A stretch of DNA of 64,000 nt. Source: Pseudomonas viridiflava. Lineage in GTDB: Bacteria; Pseudomonadota; Gammaproteobacteria; Pseudomonadales; Pseudomonadaceae. Of the stretch, positions 29,413 to 38,863 are shown in pieces. Under the pieces are notes generated by a model. The model had not been told where the DNA came from and ran no database searches. It saw only the letters and a list, made by a program, of their open reading frames with translations. The stretch lies in the NCBI RefSeq assembly GCF_003702045.1, contig NZ_RBTP01000076.1, positions 182,257 through 246,256 of the forward strand, given 5' to 3'. A program made the translations under genes and the position numbers. How positions within the stretch are numbered: position 1 is the stretch's first letter; each line of letters begins with the position of its first letter.

Positions 29413-30834
29413 TTACTGTCCGCGAATCTTCTCGACGATGGCCGTTGTCGAGCTGTTCTCGACCAGGCCCAACACCTTCACTTCGCCGCCATACGCCTGA
29501 ACGATCTCGGCACCGACCACTTGATCGACGCCATAGTCGCCACCTTTGACCAGCACGTCGGGTTTGACGTGAGTCAGCAGATTCTCGGGCGTGCCCTCAG
29601 GGAAGCTGATCACCCAGTCCACAGCGCCAAGACCGGCCAGCACCGCCATGCGACGATCAACGCTGTTGATCGGACGGCCAGGGCCCTTCAAACGGCTGAC
29701 AGAGGCATCGTCATTGACAGCGACGATCAGACGATCACCCTGAGCACGCGCCTGCTCCAGGTAGGTCACATGGCCTGCATGCAGGATATCGAAGCAACCG
29801 TTGGTGAACACGATCTTTTCCTTGTGCGCCCGCGCGTCATCAACGGCCAGTAGCAGTTGCTCCAGCACCAAGACGCCGCGCTCCGAACCTTCTTCACGCT
29901 GAATGGCGCGACGCAGTTCAGGCGCGCTGATCGCGGCCGTACCCAGCTTGCCAACTACGATACCAGCGGCCAGGTTGGCCAGCGCGACGGCGTGGGGTAA
30001 TTCTTCACCCGCAGCAATGGCGGCAGCCAGGGTGGAAATGACCGTATCGCCCGCGCCAGTGACGTCGAACACTTCACGCGCACGGGCTGGCAAGTGGAGC
30101 GCCTGTTGATCGGGACGCAGCAGGGTCATGCCATGCTCGCCACGGGTCACCAGCAATGCACCCAGGTCCAGGTCACTCATCAGCTGAGCGCCTTTGGCAA
30201 CCAGATCGGCCTCGTCGACACAATGGCCGACGATGGCTTCGAACTCGCTGAGGTTCGGCGTGATAAGGCTCGCACCACGATAGATCGCAAAGTCCTTGCC
30301 TTTAGGGTCGGCCAGCACTGGAATGCCGCGTGCGCGGGCGGCCTGGATCAGCGCCTGATGGTTTTTCAGGGCACCCTTGCCGTAGTCGGAAAGCACCAGC
30401 ACCTTGACGCCATCGAGCAGGCCTTCGACCTCTGCGCTCAGGGCCAGCGCGTCGGTAGCAAAAGGCTCTTCGAAGTCGATGCGCAGCAATTGCTGATGGC
30501 GACTCATGACGCGCAGCTTGACGATGGTCGGCTGGCTGGCGATGCGCTGGAAGCGGGCCAGTACGCCGGCCGCCTTGAGGCTGTTGCTCAGGCTTTCTGC
30601 CGCTTCGTCTTCACCGGTAACGCCTACCAATGAGGCAGGCGCTCCCAATGCCGCGATGTTCAATGCCACGTTGGCAGCGCCGCCGGGACGGTCTTCGATC
30701 TGGTCGACCTTGACGACAGGCACCGGCGCTTCGGGGGAAATACGCGATGTACCACCATGCCAGTATCTGTCGAGCATGACATCGCCAACCACCAGGACAG
30801 GGGCCTGATCAAAGCGCGGCATGGATAACTTCAT
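29413..30834 (-). CDS. hldE: Bifunctional heptose 7-phosphate kinase / heptose 1-phosphate adenylyltransferase
   Basis: A 473-residue enzyme making ADP-heptose for the LPS inner core. The N-terminal PfkB-type kinase has RPGGAANVALNIAALGAP and the ATP-site DVTGAGDTV. The C-terminal nucleotidyltransferase has TNGCFDILHAGHVTYL. The start is the ATG at 30834. It lies 182 bases downstream of msbA in the same direction. Confidence 0.97.
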   Translation of the reverse strand: MKLSMPRFDQAPVLVVGDVMLDRYWHGGTSRISPEAPVPVVKVDQIEDRPGGAANVALNIAALGAPASLVGVTGEDEAAESLSNSLKAAGVLARFQRIASQPTIVKLRVMSRHQQLLRIDFEEPFATDALALSAEVEGLLDGVKVLVLSDYGKGALKNHQALIQAARARGIPVLADPKGKDFAIYRGASLITPNLSEFEAIVGHCVDEADLVAKGAQLMSDLDLGALLVTRGEHGMTLLRPDQQALHLPARAREVFDVTGAGDTVISTLAAAIAAGEELPHAVALANLAAGIVVGKLGTAAISAPELRRAIQREEGSERGVLVLEQLLLAVDDARAHKEKIVFTNGCFDILHAGHVTYLEQARAQGDRLIVAVNDDASVSRLKGPGRPINSVDRRMAVLAGLGAVDWVISFPEGTPENLLTHVKPDVLVKGGDYGVDQVVGAEIVQAYGGEVKVLGLVENSSTTAIVEKIRGQ

Positions 30835-31016
30835 CGAACAACCCGTACTAGAAAATGAACAAGGGCGGAATCTTAGCACAGGGGGTTTTAACAGACAGGC
30901 TGTTCAGAACCTCAACCCTGATGCCGAAAACGAGCGATTCCAGCGGTATAAACAGGCGTGTATTCAAACGCTGACAAAGGGTCGCGCGGTGCCGAAAGCA
31001 CAGCGCGACTCTTTGA

Positions 31017-32819
31017 TCAGATGGCGCCGACGGGCGCTGGCTCGTCGAGCCCCATCGCATGAAGCCTGGCGTAATAGCCGTTCTTCGCCAGCAGCTCCGA
31101 GTGCGTACCGCGTTCCACAATCTGACCGGCATCCATGACCAGAATCAGATCGGCTTTTTCGATGGTCGACAGACGGTGGGCAATGACCAGCGTCGTACGG
31201 CCCTTCATGACCTGATCAAGCGCTGCCTGAATATGGCGCTCCGACTCGGTGTCCAGTGCAGAGGTGGCTTCATCGAGTATCAGCACCGGCGCGTTCTTGA
31301 GCAACGCACGGGCAATGGCCAGACGCTGACGCTGGCCACCGGACAGCAGCACCCCGTTCTCGCCTACAGGCGTGTCGAACCCTTGCGGCAACTGGTCAAT
31401 GAACTCCTTGGCGTAGGCATCGGCAGCCGCAGCCTCGATGTCGGCACGCGGCGCGCCAGCCAGATCACCGTAGGCAATGTTATTGGCGATGGTGTCATTG
31501 AACAGCGTGACGTTCTGATTGACCTGAGCGATGTGCTTGCGCAGGTTACGCAGGCGATAATCGTTGATCTCGACGTCATCCAGCAGGATCTCACCCCGTT
31601 CGTGGGTATAAAAACGAGGAATCAGGTTGGCCAGGGTTGACTTGCCGCTGCCCGAGCGACCGACCAGTGCGATCATCTGCCCTGGCGCTGCCGAGAAACT
31701 GATGTCGTTCAGCACCTGACGTTCGGTTTCGGGATAGAAGAAGCTGAGGTTCTTCACTTCAAGACGTCCCGAAACACGATCCCGTTCTATCGTGCCGGTG
31801 TCGATTTCCTGCTCGACATCCAGCTGTTCGAAGATGCTTTCAGCACCAGCCACACCTTTCTGGATAGTGGAGCTGACTTCCGAAAGCTGACGAATCGGCT
31901 TGGGCAACAAGCCCGCCGCCGTGATGTAGGCCACCAGATCGCCCGCCGTCGCATCGCCACGCAGGAACAGCACCAGGAACATCAGCACGGCCATCGCGGT
32001 GTAGATGACAAGTTGCAGCATCGGCGTGTAGATCGCGCCGGTCTTGGTCATGCGCAGCTGCTTTTTGGTGTTGCTGTTGCTGGCACGCGCAAAGCGATCC
32101 TGCTCGTATTCTTCACCGCCGAAGCTGCGGACCACGCGATAGCCCTGGATGGTTTCGGAGGCAACGTGGGTCACGTCGCCCATCGCCACCTGGATTTTCT
32201 TGCTCTGCTTGCGGAATTTCTTGCTGGCGGTGCCGACCATGATGGCGATCACAGGCAGAATGGCGAGCATGACCAGCGTCAGTTGCCAGTTCATCCACAG
32301 CAGGTAGATGAACAGGAAGACCACCGTCAGCCCTTCACGAATCACCACCTTGATGGCATCCGTTGCGGCACCCGTCACCATCGTGACGTTGAAGGTGATG
32401 CGCGAGATCAGATGACCTGAGTTAGTGGTGTCGAAGTAGCGGTTGGGCAGTACCAGCAGCTTGTTGAACAGCTCTACGCGCAGGTCATGCACCAGCCCCA
32501 GCGAAACCTTGGCCAGAAAATAGTTGCCGAGAAACGAGCCCAGTCCCTGCCAGGCGGCGATCAGCACGATCAACAGCGGCACCGCCTGCAGCAGTTGCAG
32601 GTCCCGAAGGTAAGGCACGTTGGGAAACAGCACCGCCTCCGGATTGCTCAGCCCATCGACAAAGTATTTCAAGATGCCCGCCAGCATGGGCTGGGTGGAG
32701 GCAAAGATCACGAAACCAAGGATGCTGAGCAGGAAAATGCCCACATACGGACGCACATAGGACAACAGGCGGAAATAGATTTTCACGCTGGAAGTGGCGG
32801 ACGATTCGGAGGTTGTCAT
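31017..32819 (-). CDS. msbA: Lipid A export ABC transporter MsbA
   Basis: A 600-residue half-transporter with six TM helices and a C-terminal ATPase. Visible motifs are Walker A GRSGSGKST, signature LSGGQRQRLAIARALL and Walker B VLILDEATSALD. It flips lipid A-core across the inner membrane. The start is the ATG at 32819 (MTTSESSATSSVKIYF). Its position between hldE and the kinase-like gene matches P. aeruginosa. Confidence 0.96.
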   Translation of the reverse strand: MTTSESSATSSVKIYFRLLSYVRPYVGIFLLSILGFVIFASTQPMLAGILKYFVDGLSNPEAVLFPNVPYLRDLQLLQAVPLLIVLIAAWQGLGSFLGNYFLAKVSLGLVHDLRVELFNKLLVLPNRYFDTTNSGHLISRITFNVTMVTGAATDAIKVVIREGLTVVFLFIYLLWMNWQLTLVMLAILPVIAIMVGTASKKFRKQSKKIQVAMGDVTHVASETIQGYRVVRSFGGEEYEQDRFARASNSNTKKQLRMTKTGAIYTPMLQLVIYTAMAVLMFLVLFLRGDATAGDLVAYITAAGLLPKPIRQLSEVSSTIQKGVAGAESIFEQLDVEQEIDTGTIERDRVSGRLEVKNLSFFYPETERQVLNDISFSAAPGQMIALVGRSGSGKSTLANLIPRFYTHERGEILLDDVEINDYRLRNLRKHIAQVNQNVTLFNDTIANNIAYGDLAGAPRADIEAAAADAYAKEFIDQLPQGFDTPVGENGVLLSGGQRQRLAIARALLKNAPVLILDEATSALDTESERHIQAALDQVMKGRTTLVIAHRLSTIEKADLILVMDAGQIVERGTHSELLAKNGYYARLHAMGLDEPAPVGAI

Positions 32820-32935
32820 GAGAATCCGTCGTGTTAAAAAGAAGCGGAATTGTATCACAAGCCGTTTTCGCGACGGCCTGCTGCGGTAACATAGGCGGCC
32901 CGTACAGCCCTTGGGGCGCAGAATCCGGAGTATCG

Positions 32936-33574
32936 ATGCAAGCGCTCGACCACGCCCACTACCTTGCCTTGGTTCAAGGTGCCGAAGTGCTTGAAGCTGA
33001 CGGCACGGGCGATAAAGTACTACGTCTGAATGACGGTTCAATGTTGAAGCTGTTTCGACGCAAGCGGCTGATCAGTTCTGCAGCCTGGTATCCCTATGCA
33101 AAACGCTTCGCTGACAATTGCCTGACCCTGGCCAAACGCGCCATTCCCTGCCCGCATGTTCGCACGGTCTACCGGATTGCCGAGATCGCACGCGACGCGG
33201 TGCATTACGATCCACTGGCTGGTCACACCTTGCGTCAATTGCTGGGCAACGCCGCCAGCGATGATGACCTTCGCATGCAACTGGGGCGCTTCATCGCCAA
33301 CCTGCATGAAAAAGGCATCTATTTTCGCTCAGCGCATCTGGGCAACGTCATCCTCACCCCGGAAGGTCACCTTGGCCTTATCGACATTGCCGACCTGAAA
33401 ACCTACCGCCGACCGTTGCGTAAAAACCTGCGACTGCGCAACTTCAAGCACATGCTGCGCTATCTGGAAGACCGGCAGTGGCTGCTGGGCGACGCCAACC
33501 CTGCGTTCCTCAATGGCTACCTGAGCGGCCAGAGCGTTTGCACCGCAGCCGAACTGACCCAAGCCATGAATTGA
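32936..33574 (+). CDS. Small kinase-like protein (WaaP/RIO-type fold)
   Basis: A 212-residue cytoplasmic protein from the ATG at 32936, with CCGGAG upstream. The segment SAHLGNVILTPEGHLGLIDIADL looks like the catalytic loop and metal-binding Asp of the WaaP/InaA kinase group, with HLGN in place of the usual HxDxxxxN. K64-like lysines sit in SMLKLFRRK. It is the PA4998 equivalent, next to msbA and waaL, so an LPS-related phosphotransfer role is plausible. The motif is weak, and 'toluene tolerance protein' is a label I recall for relatives. Confidence 0.75.
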   Translation: MQALDHAHYLALVQGAEVLEADGTGDKVLRLNDGSMLKLFRRKRLISSAAWYPYAKRFADNCLTLAKRAIPCPHVRTVYRIAEIARDAVHYDPLAGHTLRQLLGNAASDDDLRMQLGRFIANLHEKGIYFRSAHLGNVILTPEGHLGLIDIADLKTYRRPLRKNLRLRNFKHMLRYLEDRQWLLGDANPAFLNGYLSGQSVCTAAELTQAMN

Positions 33575-33576
33575 AA

Positions 33577-33602
33577 AAATGGCCGCTTGCAGGCGGCCAT
33601 TT
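33577..33602. terminator. Bidirectional intrinsic terminator
   Basis: The stem GGCCGC / GCGGCC is extended by AAAT and ATTT, with a 6-base loop. An A-run precedes and a short T-run follows, which serves both the kinase-like gene and waaL, which end on either side. Confidence 0.85.
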
Positions 33603-33615
33603 CAGCAATCGATGC

Positions 33616-34779
33616 TTACTGCTTGAGCCGATGTTCCTGAACCACCCGTCCCAGCACCATCGCCGCAGGCAGCAACACCAGTACCCAGAGTTCGTCAGGA
33701 TTGCCCACCAGCTTCGCACCGTCGAAATTGAGCATCACCAGCGCGCACGCCAGATAGAGCCCCCAGCCATCGCGAAGGCGCAAGGCGTGCCACAGCGTCA
33801 TCGCCATCACGACCAGAAACAGCACCAGCGACACTGCGCCGGTATACAGCCCCATCGACACATAGATGTTGTGCGGGTGCTGAATCGCCATGCCCCCGGT
33901 CAGGGTCTTGGTGGTGTAGAAATCAACGCCACAGCCCAGCATCCATCCGCAGTTGCGCCACTCGCCCGTCATGATCTCGAACAGCTCGATGCGGTAAGAG
34001 TCGCCGCGCACCATCAGCAGCCTGATCCACTCCTCATCTTTGACTATCCAGAACGCCGCCGCGCAGACGATCGCCAGTACCAGCAACGTCAGCAGAGTGC
34101 GCTTCGGAAAGCGATACACCGAATACAGCGTAATGGCCGCGAAAAGAAAGATCGCCCCTACCAGAGCCGTACGTGTCTGCACGATGAAGGCCGCGACGAC
34201 AAGGGTCAGAACAACCCCGCAGACAGCTTCCATCCAGCGCCGCTCCTTGAGCCAGACCGGCAAGGCAAGGGCCAGGCAGCAGACCAGCCAGGCACTGGCG
34301 TAGATCACGTTGGCCATGCGCGCAGGCAATATCTCGACGCGCTTGCCGAAGGCAAACTGTCCGGTCATCCAGCTATGAATGCTGGCCACCAGAATGTACG
34401 CGCATATCGCCCAGAAAAAGCTGCGGATGAACCGGCCCTGCCGGAAGAATTCGTTGTCCATCAGCCCAGCCACGACAAAGACGAACAGGCTGACGTATGC
34501 CACATGTTTGTAGAACTGGAAGTCCTGCCCGTAGAAGGCGGGCACCAGAAACCAGGCCATGAACACGGCCCAGGCCACACCCAGCGGCTGCGCAAACACG
34601 CTGGCGCCACGGTATTTGATCAGGAAAAACAACCCCGGCAGTGCTGTCAGGGCGTAGAACAGATTATTGGTCGTCTTGGCAGAAGAGTTCAGGATGAAAC
34701 TCAGCAAAAAGACGACAAGCATCGCACCAAAATAGATCTGTGCCTTGCTTGAAGGCATACCGGTTCGGTCAACTGACAT
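33616..34779 (-). CDS. waaL: O-antigen ligase
   Basis: A 387-residue polytopic membrane protein with about 10-12 TM helices. The large periplasmic loop near the C-terminus has QHPHNIYVS, the ligase-family motif with the key histidine. It joins O-polysaccharide from undecaprenyl diphosphate to the lipid A-core. Its start overlaps the glycosyltransferase stop by 11 bases. It is the last gene of the wapO-to-waaL run. Confidence 0.92.
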   Translation of the reverse strand: MSVDRTGMPSSKAQIYFGAMLVVFLLSFILNSSAKTTNNLFYALTALPGLFFLIKYRGASVFAQPLGVAWAVFMAWFLVPAFYGQDFQFYKHVAYVSLFVFVVAGLMDNEFFRQGRFIRSFFWAICAYILVASIHSWMTGQFAFGKRVEILPARMANVIYASAWLVCCLALALPVWLKERRWMEAVCGVVLTLVVAAFIVQTRTALVGAIFLFAAITLYSVYRFPKRTLLTLLVLAIVCAAAFWIVKDEEWIRLLMVRGDSYRIELFEIMTGEWRNCGWMLGCGVDFYTTKTLTGGMAIQHPHNIYVSMGLYTGAVSLVLFLVVMAMTLWHALRLRDGWGLYLACALVMLNFDGAKLVGNPDELWVLVLLPAAMVLGRVVQEHRLKQ

Positions 34780-35542
34780 TATTAAGCAACCAGCCTGTTA
34801 CCAGCCCAATGATTACCGCGACAAGCAACTTGATGCGGTCACGACGTTTGCGACGCTGTTTGTCGAGCCGCTCCTGCGGCAATACAACATGTTCACCGAA
34901 ACCGGTATGCAGCACGGCATCGTTTTCCAGAATCAGCGCGTACCGGTTTTGCGATGCAAACAATTGTGAAAGCTTCTTCTCTCCACCGTGGCCGGCATAC
35001 GGCGCGTGCTGTTTATAGTCGGCCAGACGGCGCAGCCCCGGATTGAACGAAAAGCCCTGCCACTCAGGCTTGTGCGAACCCAACTTGTAGAAGGGAATGC
35101 CCTGAACCACTTCGCGCTCATTCAAAAAGACGTACGGGCTGTGAATCTGCAGATCATGATTGAAGCTGCGTAACCAGACCTGCAGCGCCTGCGGGTCATT
35201 CTCCAGCAGGATCACCGACTCTTCGATGAAGTGTGGGCGGTAAAATTCCCAGTCATCTTCGCAATGGAACACCCAAGACGTCTCGATCAGCGCATAAGCG
35301 GCGTCTACCGAACGCATCTGTCCCAGCTTGGGATTGTTGATGAGGAAACGGGTATGCGCGCGCCAGTGCTCAGGAATACAGGCCTCGACCTGAACGTCTC
35401 CTGAATCTTCAGTGATCAGTACATGGCGGATGGCGGCAGTGTTGAAACGGTCGAAGGTGTCCAGGGTGCGCTTCAACAGGTCGAATCGCCCACAGCTGGT
35501 CACTACCAGCGTGATGTCGCTATTTTCGCTGAATACCATCAT
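34769..35542 (-). CDS. Glycosyltransferase, GT2-like, with C-terminal TM helix
   Basis: A 257-residue protein with the GT-A pattern: ITLVVTSCGRFDLLKRTLDT at the start and EDDWEF as the DxD-type metal site. One TM helix at the extreme C-terminus (LLVAVIIGLVTGWLL) should anchor it to the inner membrane. It probably adds a sugar to the LPS outer core; donor and acceptor cannot be read from sequence. Two adjacent ATGs (35542 and 35539) are equally possible. Confidence 0.82.
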   Translation of the reverse strand: MMVFSENSDITLVVTSCGRFDLLKRTLDTFDRFNTAAIRHVLITEDSGDVQVEACIPEHWRAHTRFLINNPKLGQMRSVDAAYALIETSWVFHCEDDWEFYRPHFIEESVILLENDPQALQVWLRSFNHDLQIHSPYVFLNEREVVQGIPFYKLGSHKPEWQGFSFNPGLRRLADYKQHAPYAGHGGEKKLSQLFASQNRYALILENDAVLHTGFGEHVVLPQERLDKQRRKRRDRIKLLVAVIIGLVTGWLLNNVS

Positions 35543-35573
35543 GTGTTCTCAATCATTAAAGGTTCAAAAAGCA

Positions 35574-36530
35574 TTACCACGACCAGCGTGAGCGCAGGCG
35601 GTCAACCCAGCTGAAAGCTGGCATAGGCCGCAGCGGCGGGCGCATGTGTTCGACAATGGCGTTGCCCAAGGCATGGAATGTGTAGCGTTCTTCGACCAGC
35701 GCCCGACCGTTACGGGAGATCTCGTCGGCCAGCGCGGGGTTTGCGCGCAGTTGCGCAAGCTTCTCGCGAAGCTGGGGGATGTCTCGGTACAGCACCAGGT
35801 TGTGCATGTCCACGAAGCCCAGGGCACGATTCTCTTCAGCGCCCTGGTCGTAGGCCAGCAGCACGCAACCGCAGGCCATCGCCTCGAAGTTCTTGATCAT
35901 GTATTCGCCCATGCCGACGTCGGCACTGACGAAAAAGCGAATGCGGTTCAGCGTGTCACAGTATTCCTCGCCGGACTTGGTGCGCGTGACCAGCAGGTTT
36001 TCCTGCTGGCCCAGCTCGTCGAGCAACGCCTTGCGGCCGCTGTAGGCCACGCTGTTGGTGCTGCCGACGAAGGCCAGTTCGATGTCTCGCTCACGGTTCT
36101 GCCCCTGCAACAGGGTCTGATCGTACCCCTTGGGCACGAACACCGCGTCGAACCCTTCTTCACGCAGCCGTTCGCTGACCATGAATCCTGAGCACAGCAC
36201 CCGCACCCACGGCAGTTTGCGGTAATGGGCGCTGAACTTGCCGGTGTACTTGCAGGCAATGTAGTTCTGGTAGGCGTCGTGTTCGAGGATGACCAGGTTG
36301 GGAATCGTGCGAATGAAAGCCACCTGACGCACCTCCTGCTTGAAGCGCAGAAAGAAAACGATCCGGTCGTAGCGGTTCACATCGACTTCGCGTCGAAAGT
36401 AGCTGCGCAGGTTGCGCTGATCATTGGAGTCCAGCCAGCGCAGGTCGCACTCGCAGCTCGCCGCGATGCCGTCATAAAGACGATCCAGAATCGCGCGCTG
36501 CTCTTTCTGAACCAGAAGTAGGACTTTCAT
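35574..36530 (-). CDS. Glycosyltransferase, GT1/CgeB-like
   Basis: A 318-residue GT-B-type protein. The C-terminal half shows VSADVGMGEYMIKNFEAMACGCVLLAYDQGAEENRAL, a pattern common to glycosyl transferases group 1 of the CgeB type. There is no signal or TM segment. It lies between dnpA and the GT2-like gene and is probably a core sugar transferase (PA5001 equivalent). Confidence 0.83.
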   Translation of the reverse strand: MKVLLLVQKEQRAILDRLYDGIAASCECDLRWLDSNDQRNLRSYFRREVDVNRYDRIVFFLRFKQEVRQVAFIRTIPNLVILEHDAYQNYIACKYTGKFSAHYRKLPWVRVLCSGFMVSERLREEGFDAVFVPKGYDQTLLQGQNRERDIELAFVGSTNSVAYSGRKALLDELGQQENLLVTRTKSGEEYCDTLNRIRFFVSADVGMGEYMIKNFEAMACGCVLLAYDQGAEENRALGFVDMHNLVLYRDIPQLREKLAQLRANPALADEISRNGRALVEERYTFHALGNAIVEHMRPPLRPMPAFSWVDRLRSRWSW

Positions 36531-36560
36531 TGTTTTCCTTGCAGTACTGCGCCTGCTGAA

Positions 36561-37970
36561 TCAGAAATCACGGCTGCGCCAGAACAACTCGTGTCGACGT
36601 ACAGCCTTTCGGAAAAATTCGTTCTCGCCTTCAACTGGCCATCGCCGCCCCGCCAACACCTGCTGCAGCCAGCGACGCACGCGCCGCTTGAGCGGCATCG
36701 GCGGTTGCAGGTCGTGCATCATGCCCAGCGCCATCGCTTTGTCTCGCTGTGTCGGCACCGACACCTCAAGGCTGTAGGGCTCAAGCTTCAATTCGGCATC
36801 GAAGACCGGTGGCAGGCTGATACCGGTGTAGGCATCGCCCATCGGCCAACGGTCGTTGTCATGCAAATGATTGGCGTAACCGAGGATGACTTGGGGCTGC
36901 CATTCCAGCCCCACCAGCGCTTCACGCACCGCAGCTTGGGCGCAGATGTGATCGGGGTGCGGATCGATGGCCGGGTGCGGCATGACCAGCACCTGCGGCC
37001 TGGCCTTGAGGATCAAGGCGCGCAGATCCGCCAGCAGATTGTTCCAGGTCGGCTGGCCATCATCGCCCGGCAGCGCCAGGGTATTGAACTGCCGGAACAA
37101 CCGGGTATCCAGCAGGTCGGCCTCGCGAGAACCCACCGGTGTGTCTGGCGCGGCCTGCATGGCGGGCAGTTGCAGGCAGAAATAGCCCAACTGCACGCAC
37201 TGCGATTCCGGCACGCCGCCCCAACGGGCGACGGCGATGCTGTCCCAGGCACGCAGCCGGCCTTTCATACGTGCCGCCTCAGCGGTGTCCAGACCCATTT
37301 GCCGATAGTGGTCGGCCTCGACCTCACCGGCAGTCAGGGTCACGATCCACGCATCACTGGCCTGGCTGTACAGCCCGAACGCGGCCAGTTCGGCGTCATC
37401 GGCATGCGGCGCGATCACCATCACACGTTGCTGGCGCGGATCCGGCTGACGAAACACCCACAACCGTGGCTGGCCGGTCAAAGCGCAGAAACGTCCACGC
37501 AGGCTCAACGCATTGGCAGCGAGCGGCTCACCCAGCCCCGTCAGGTTCAGGTAACGCATGCCACGCACGCCACGCTCGAATGCCTGGCGATCAACAAGCC
37601 CCGCACCTTGCAACTCGACGACCGGGTCCAGAAAACGTCCCAGCCAGCTGCTTTTGACATTCAGCGCCAGCACCAGCGTTTCGCCACCTGCCAGCGCCAA
37701 TGGCTCAGCGAGCGTCAGTCGGCCACTCTCAAACGTTACCCCGGGCACTTCGTTTTCAGCAGCGAAGCGGTATTGATAGTCATCCGACGGCGAATAGAAC
37801 AGATGATCAGCGAACCACGCTTCGTGGGCGATCCAGGCAACGACCGCCAGAACCGGCATCAACCACCACGCGACTGCCACGCCAAGGGCAATCAGCAGCA
37901 ACAGCCCACCCAGCAGCGCCAGCCGCTTGTTACGGCGATGGCGCTTGAGCAACTCCTGCTTGCGGCTCAA
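36561..37970 (-). CDS. dnpA: PIG-L family de-N-acetylase DnpA
   Basis: A 469-residue protein from a TTG at 37970 (LSRKQELLKRHRRNKR). This start overlaps the mig-14 stop within TTGA and implies coupling; a further TTG at 38000 would add ten residues. One TM helix lies near residues 20-45. The PIG-L zinc motif PHADDAELAAFG and the later HPAIDPHPDH are clear. In P. aeruginosa DnpA is an LPS-cluster gene linked to antibiotic tolerance. Substrate uncertain; an N-acetyl sugar of the core is inferred. Confidence 0.87.
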   Translation of the reverse strand: MSRKQELLKRHRRNKRLALLGGLLLLIALGVAVAWWLMPVLAVVAWIAHEAWFADHLFYSPSDDYQYRFAAENEVPGVTFESGRLTLAEPLALAGGETLVLALNVKSSWLGRFLDPVVELQGAGLVDRQAFERGVRGMRYLNLTGLGEPLAANALSLRGRFCALTGQPRLWVFRQPDPRQQRVMVIAPHADDAELAAFGLYSQASDAWIVTLTAGEVEADHYRQMGLDTAEAARMKGRLRAWDSIAVARWGGVPESQCVQLGYFCLQLPAMQAAPDTPVGSREADLLDTRLFRQFNTLALPGDDGQPTWNNLLADLRALILKARPQVLVMPHPAIDPHPDHICAQAAVREALVGLEWQPQVILGYANHLHDNDRWPMGDAYTGISLPPVFDAELKLEPYSLEVSVPTQRDKAMALGMMHDLQPPMPLKRRVRRWLQQVLAGRRWPVEGENEFFRKAVRRHELFWRSRDF

Positions 37971-38863
37971 ATCCGGAACACCGGCACAGGGTTGCACCAA
38001 CGATCCTTGTATTCCCGGTCGGCACGGCCGAACGAGAAGCGCAGCGACTTGCCCAGCGCCCTTGCATCTTCCCAGGCGCTTTGCGTGTTGACGAAGCTCA
38101 GTACGCTGCCGGGGCTGAAATCACGGGTTTCAGGGTCGACACCGCCATTGACGTATTCGATGCTGACCCACTCGGGCGCTTCGACGCGGTACACCAGTTG
38201 AATCGCGATGGGCGCATCGTTGAGAAACACCACCGAACCGATCAGCAGGTCGCGCAACAGCTCAATCACCTCGGCCTTGTGCGCAGCACCGGTTGCCTCA
38301 AAGCCCCAACGGCGCTGGAACAGTTCGCAATACATGCGCGCCAGTTCAGCGCTGCCGAACTCGCTGACCGGCCGGACCGTGCCACCCGCCTCTTCCAGAA
38401 GACGCAGTTCTCGGCGCTGGTTGTAGCGGAACTTCTTGGACAGCTCTTCCGGTGTGCGCGCCATCGCCAGTGATTCTGCTTGTGGCTTGAAGGTGCTGAT
38501 ACGGCCTTCGTTCAGTGACGAGAGATAACGTCCTTTATGACGCACGGGCACCTGAACACCTTGGCCTATCGGCAGAATCAGCTCGGCATTGCCCAGATCG
38601 AACAGGCCTTTTTTGCCGTTGCGCTTGAGTTCGTCCTTGGACAGCGCCAGCGAGCGCCCCCAAGTGGCGATGGCCGCCTTGATCTCGCCGTCCTGCTCCC
38701 AGCCCAAATAGCGCACGGCAATGGCAGCGAAAACGGACAGCCGTTCGACAACCTGAGGATGAGTGGCCACGCTACCGCCAAACCGGTGCCACGCCTGCGC
38801 ATAGGCAGCGGCATCGATTTCGGTCCAGCCACGTTCACGCCAGCCTTTGAATCGGTTGAGCAT
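37967..38863 (-). CDS. mig-14: Mig-14 family GNAT-like protein
   Basis: A 298-residue protein. The C-terminal half looks like a GNAT acetyltransferase fold (FRYNQRRELRLLEEAGGTVRPV, then VVFLNDAPIAIQLVYR and SPGSVLSF). The family includes Salmonella Mig-14, which contributes to resistance to antimicrobial peptides, and PA5003. Its start overlaps the wapH stop by one base (TGATG). The role in peptide resistance is transferred from the family. Confidence 0.85.
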   Translation of the reverse strand: MLNRFKGWRERGWTEIDAAAYAQAWHRFGGSVATHPQVVERLSVFAAIAVRYLGWEQDGEIKAAIATWGRSLALSKDELKRNGKKGLFDLGNAELILPIGQGVQVPVRHKGRYLSSLNEGRISTFKPQAESLAMARTPEELSKKFRYNQRRELRLLEEAGGTVRPVSEFGSAELARMYCELFQRRWGFEATGAAHKAEVIELLRDLLIGSVVFLNDAPIAIQLVYRVEAPEWVSIEYVNGGVDPETRDFSPGSVLSFVNTQSAWEDARALGKSLRFSFGRADREYKDRWCNPVPVFRI

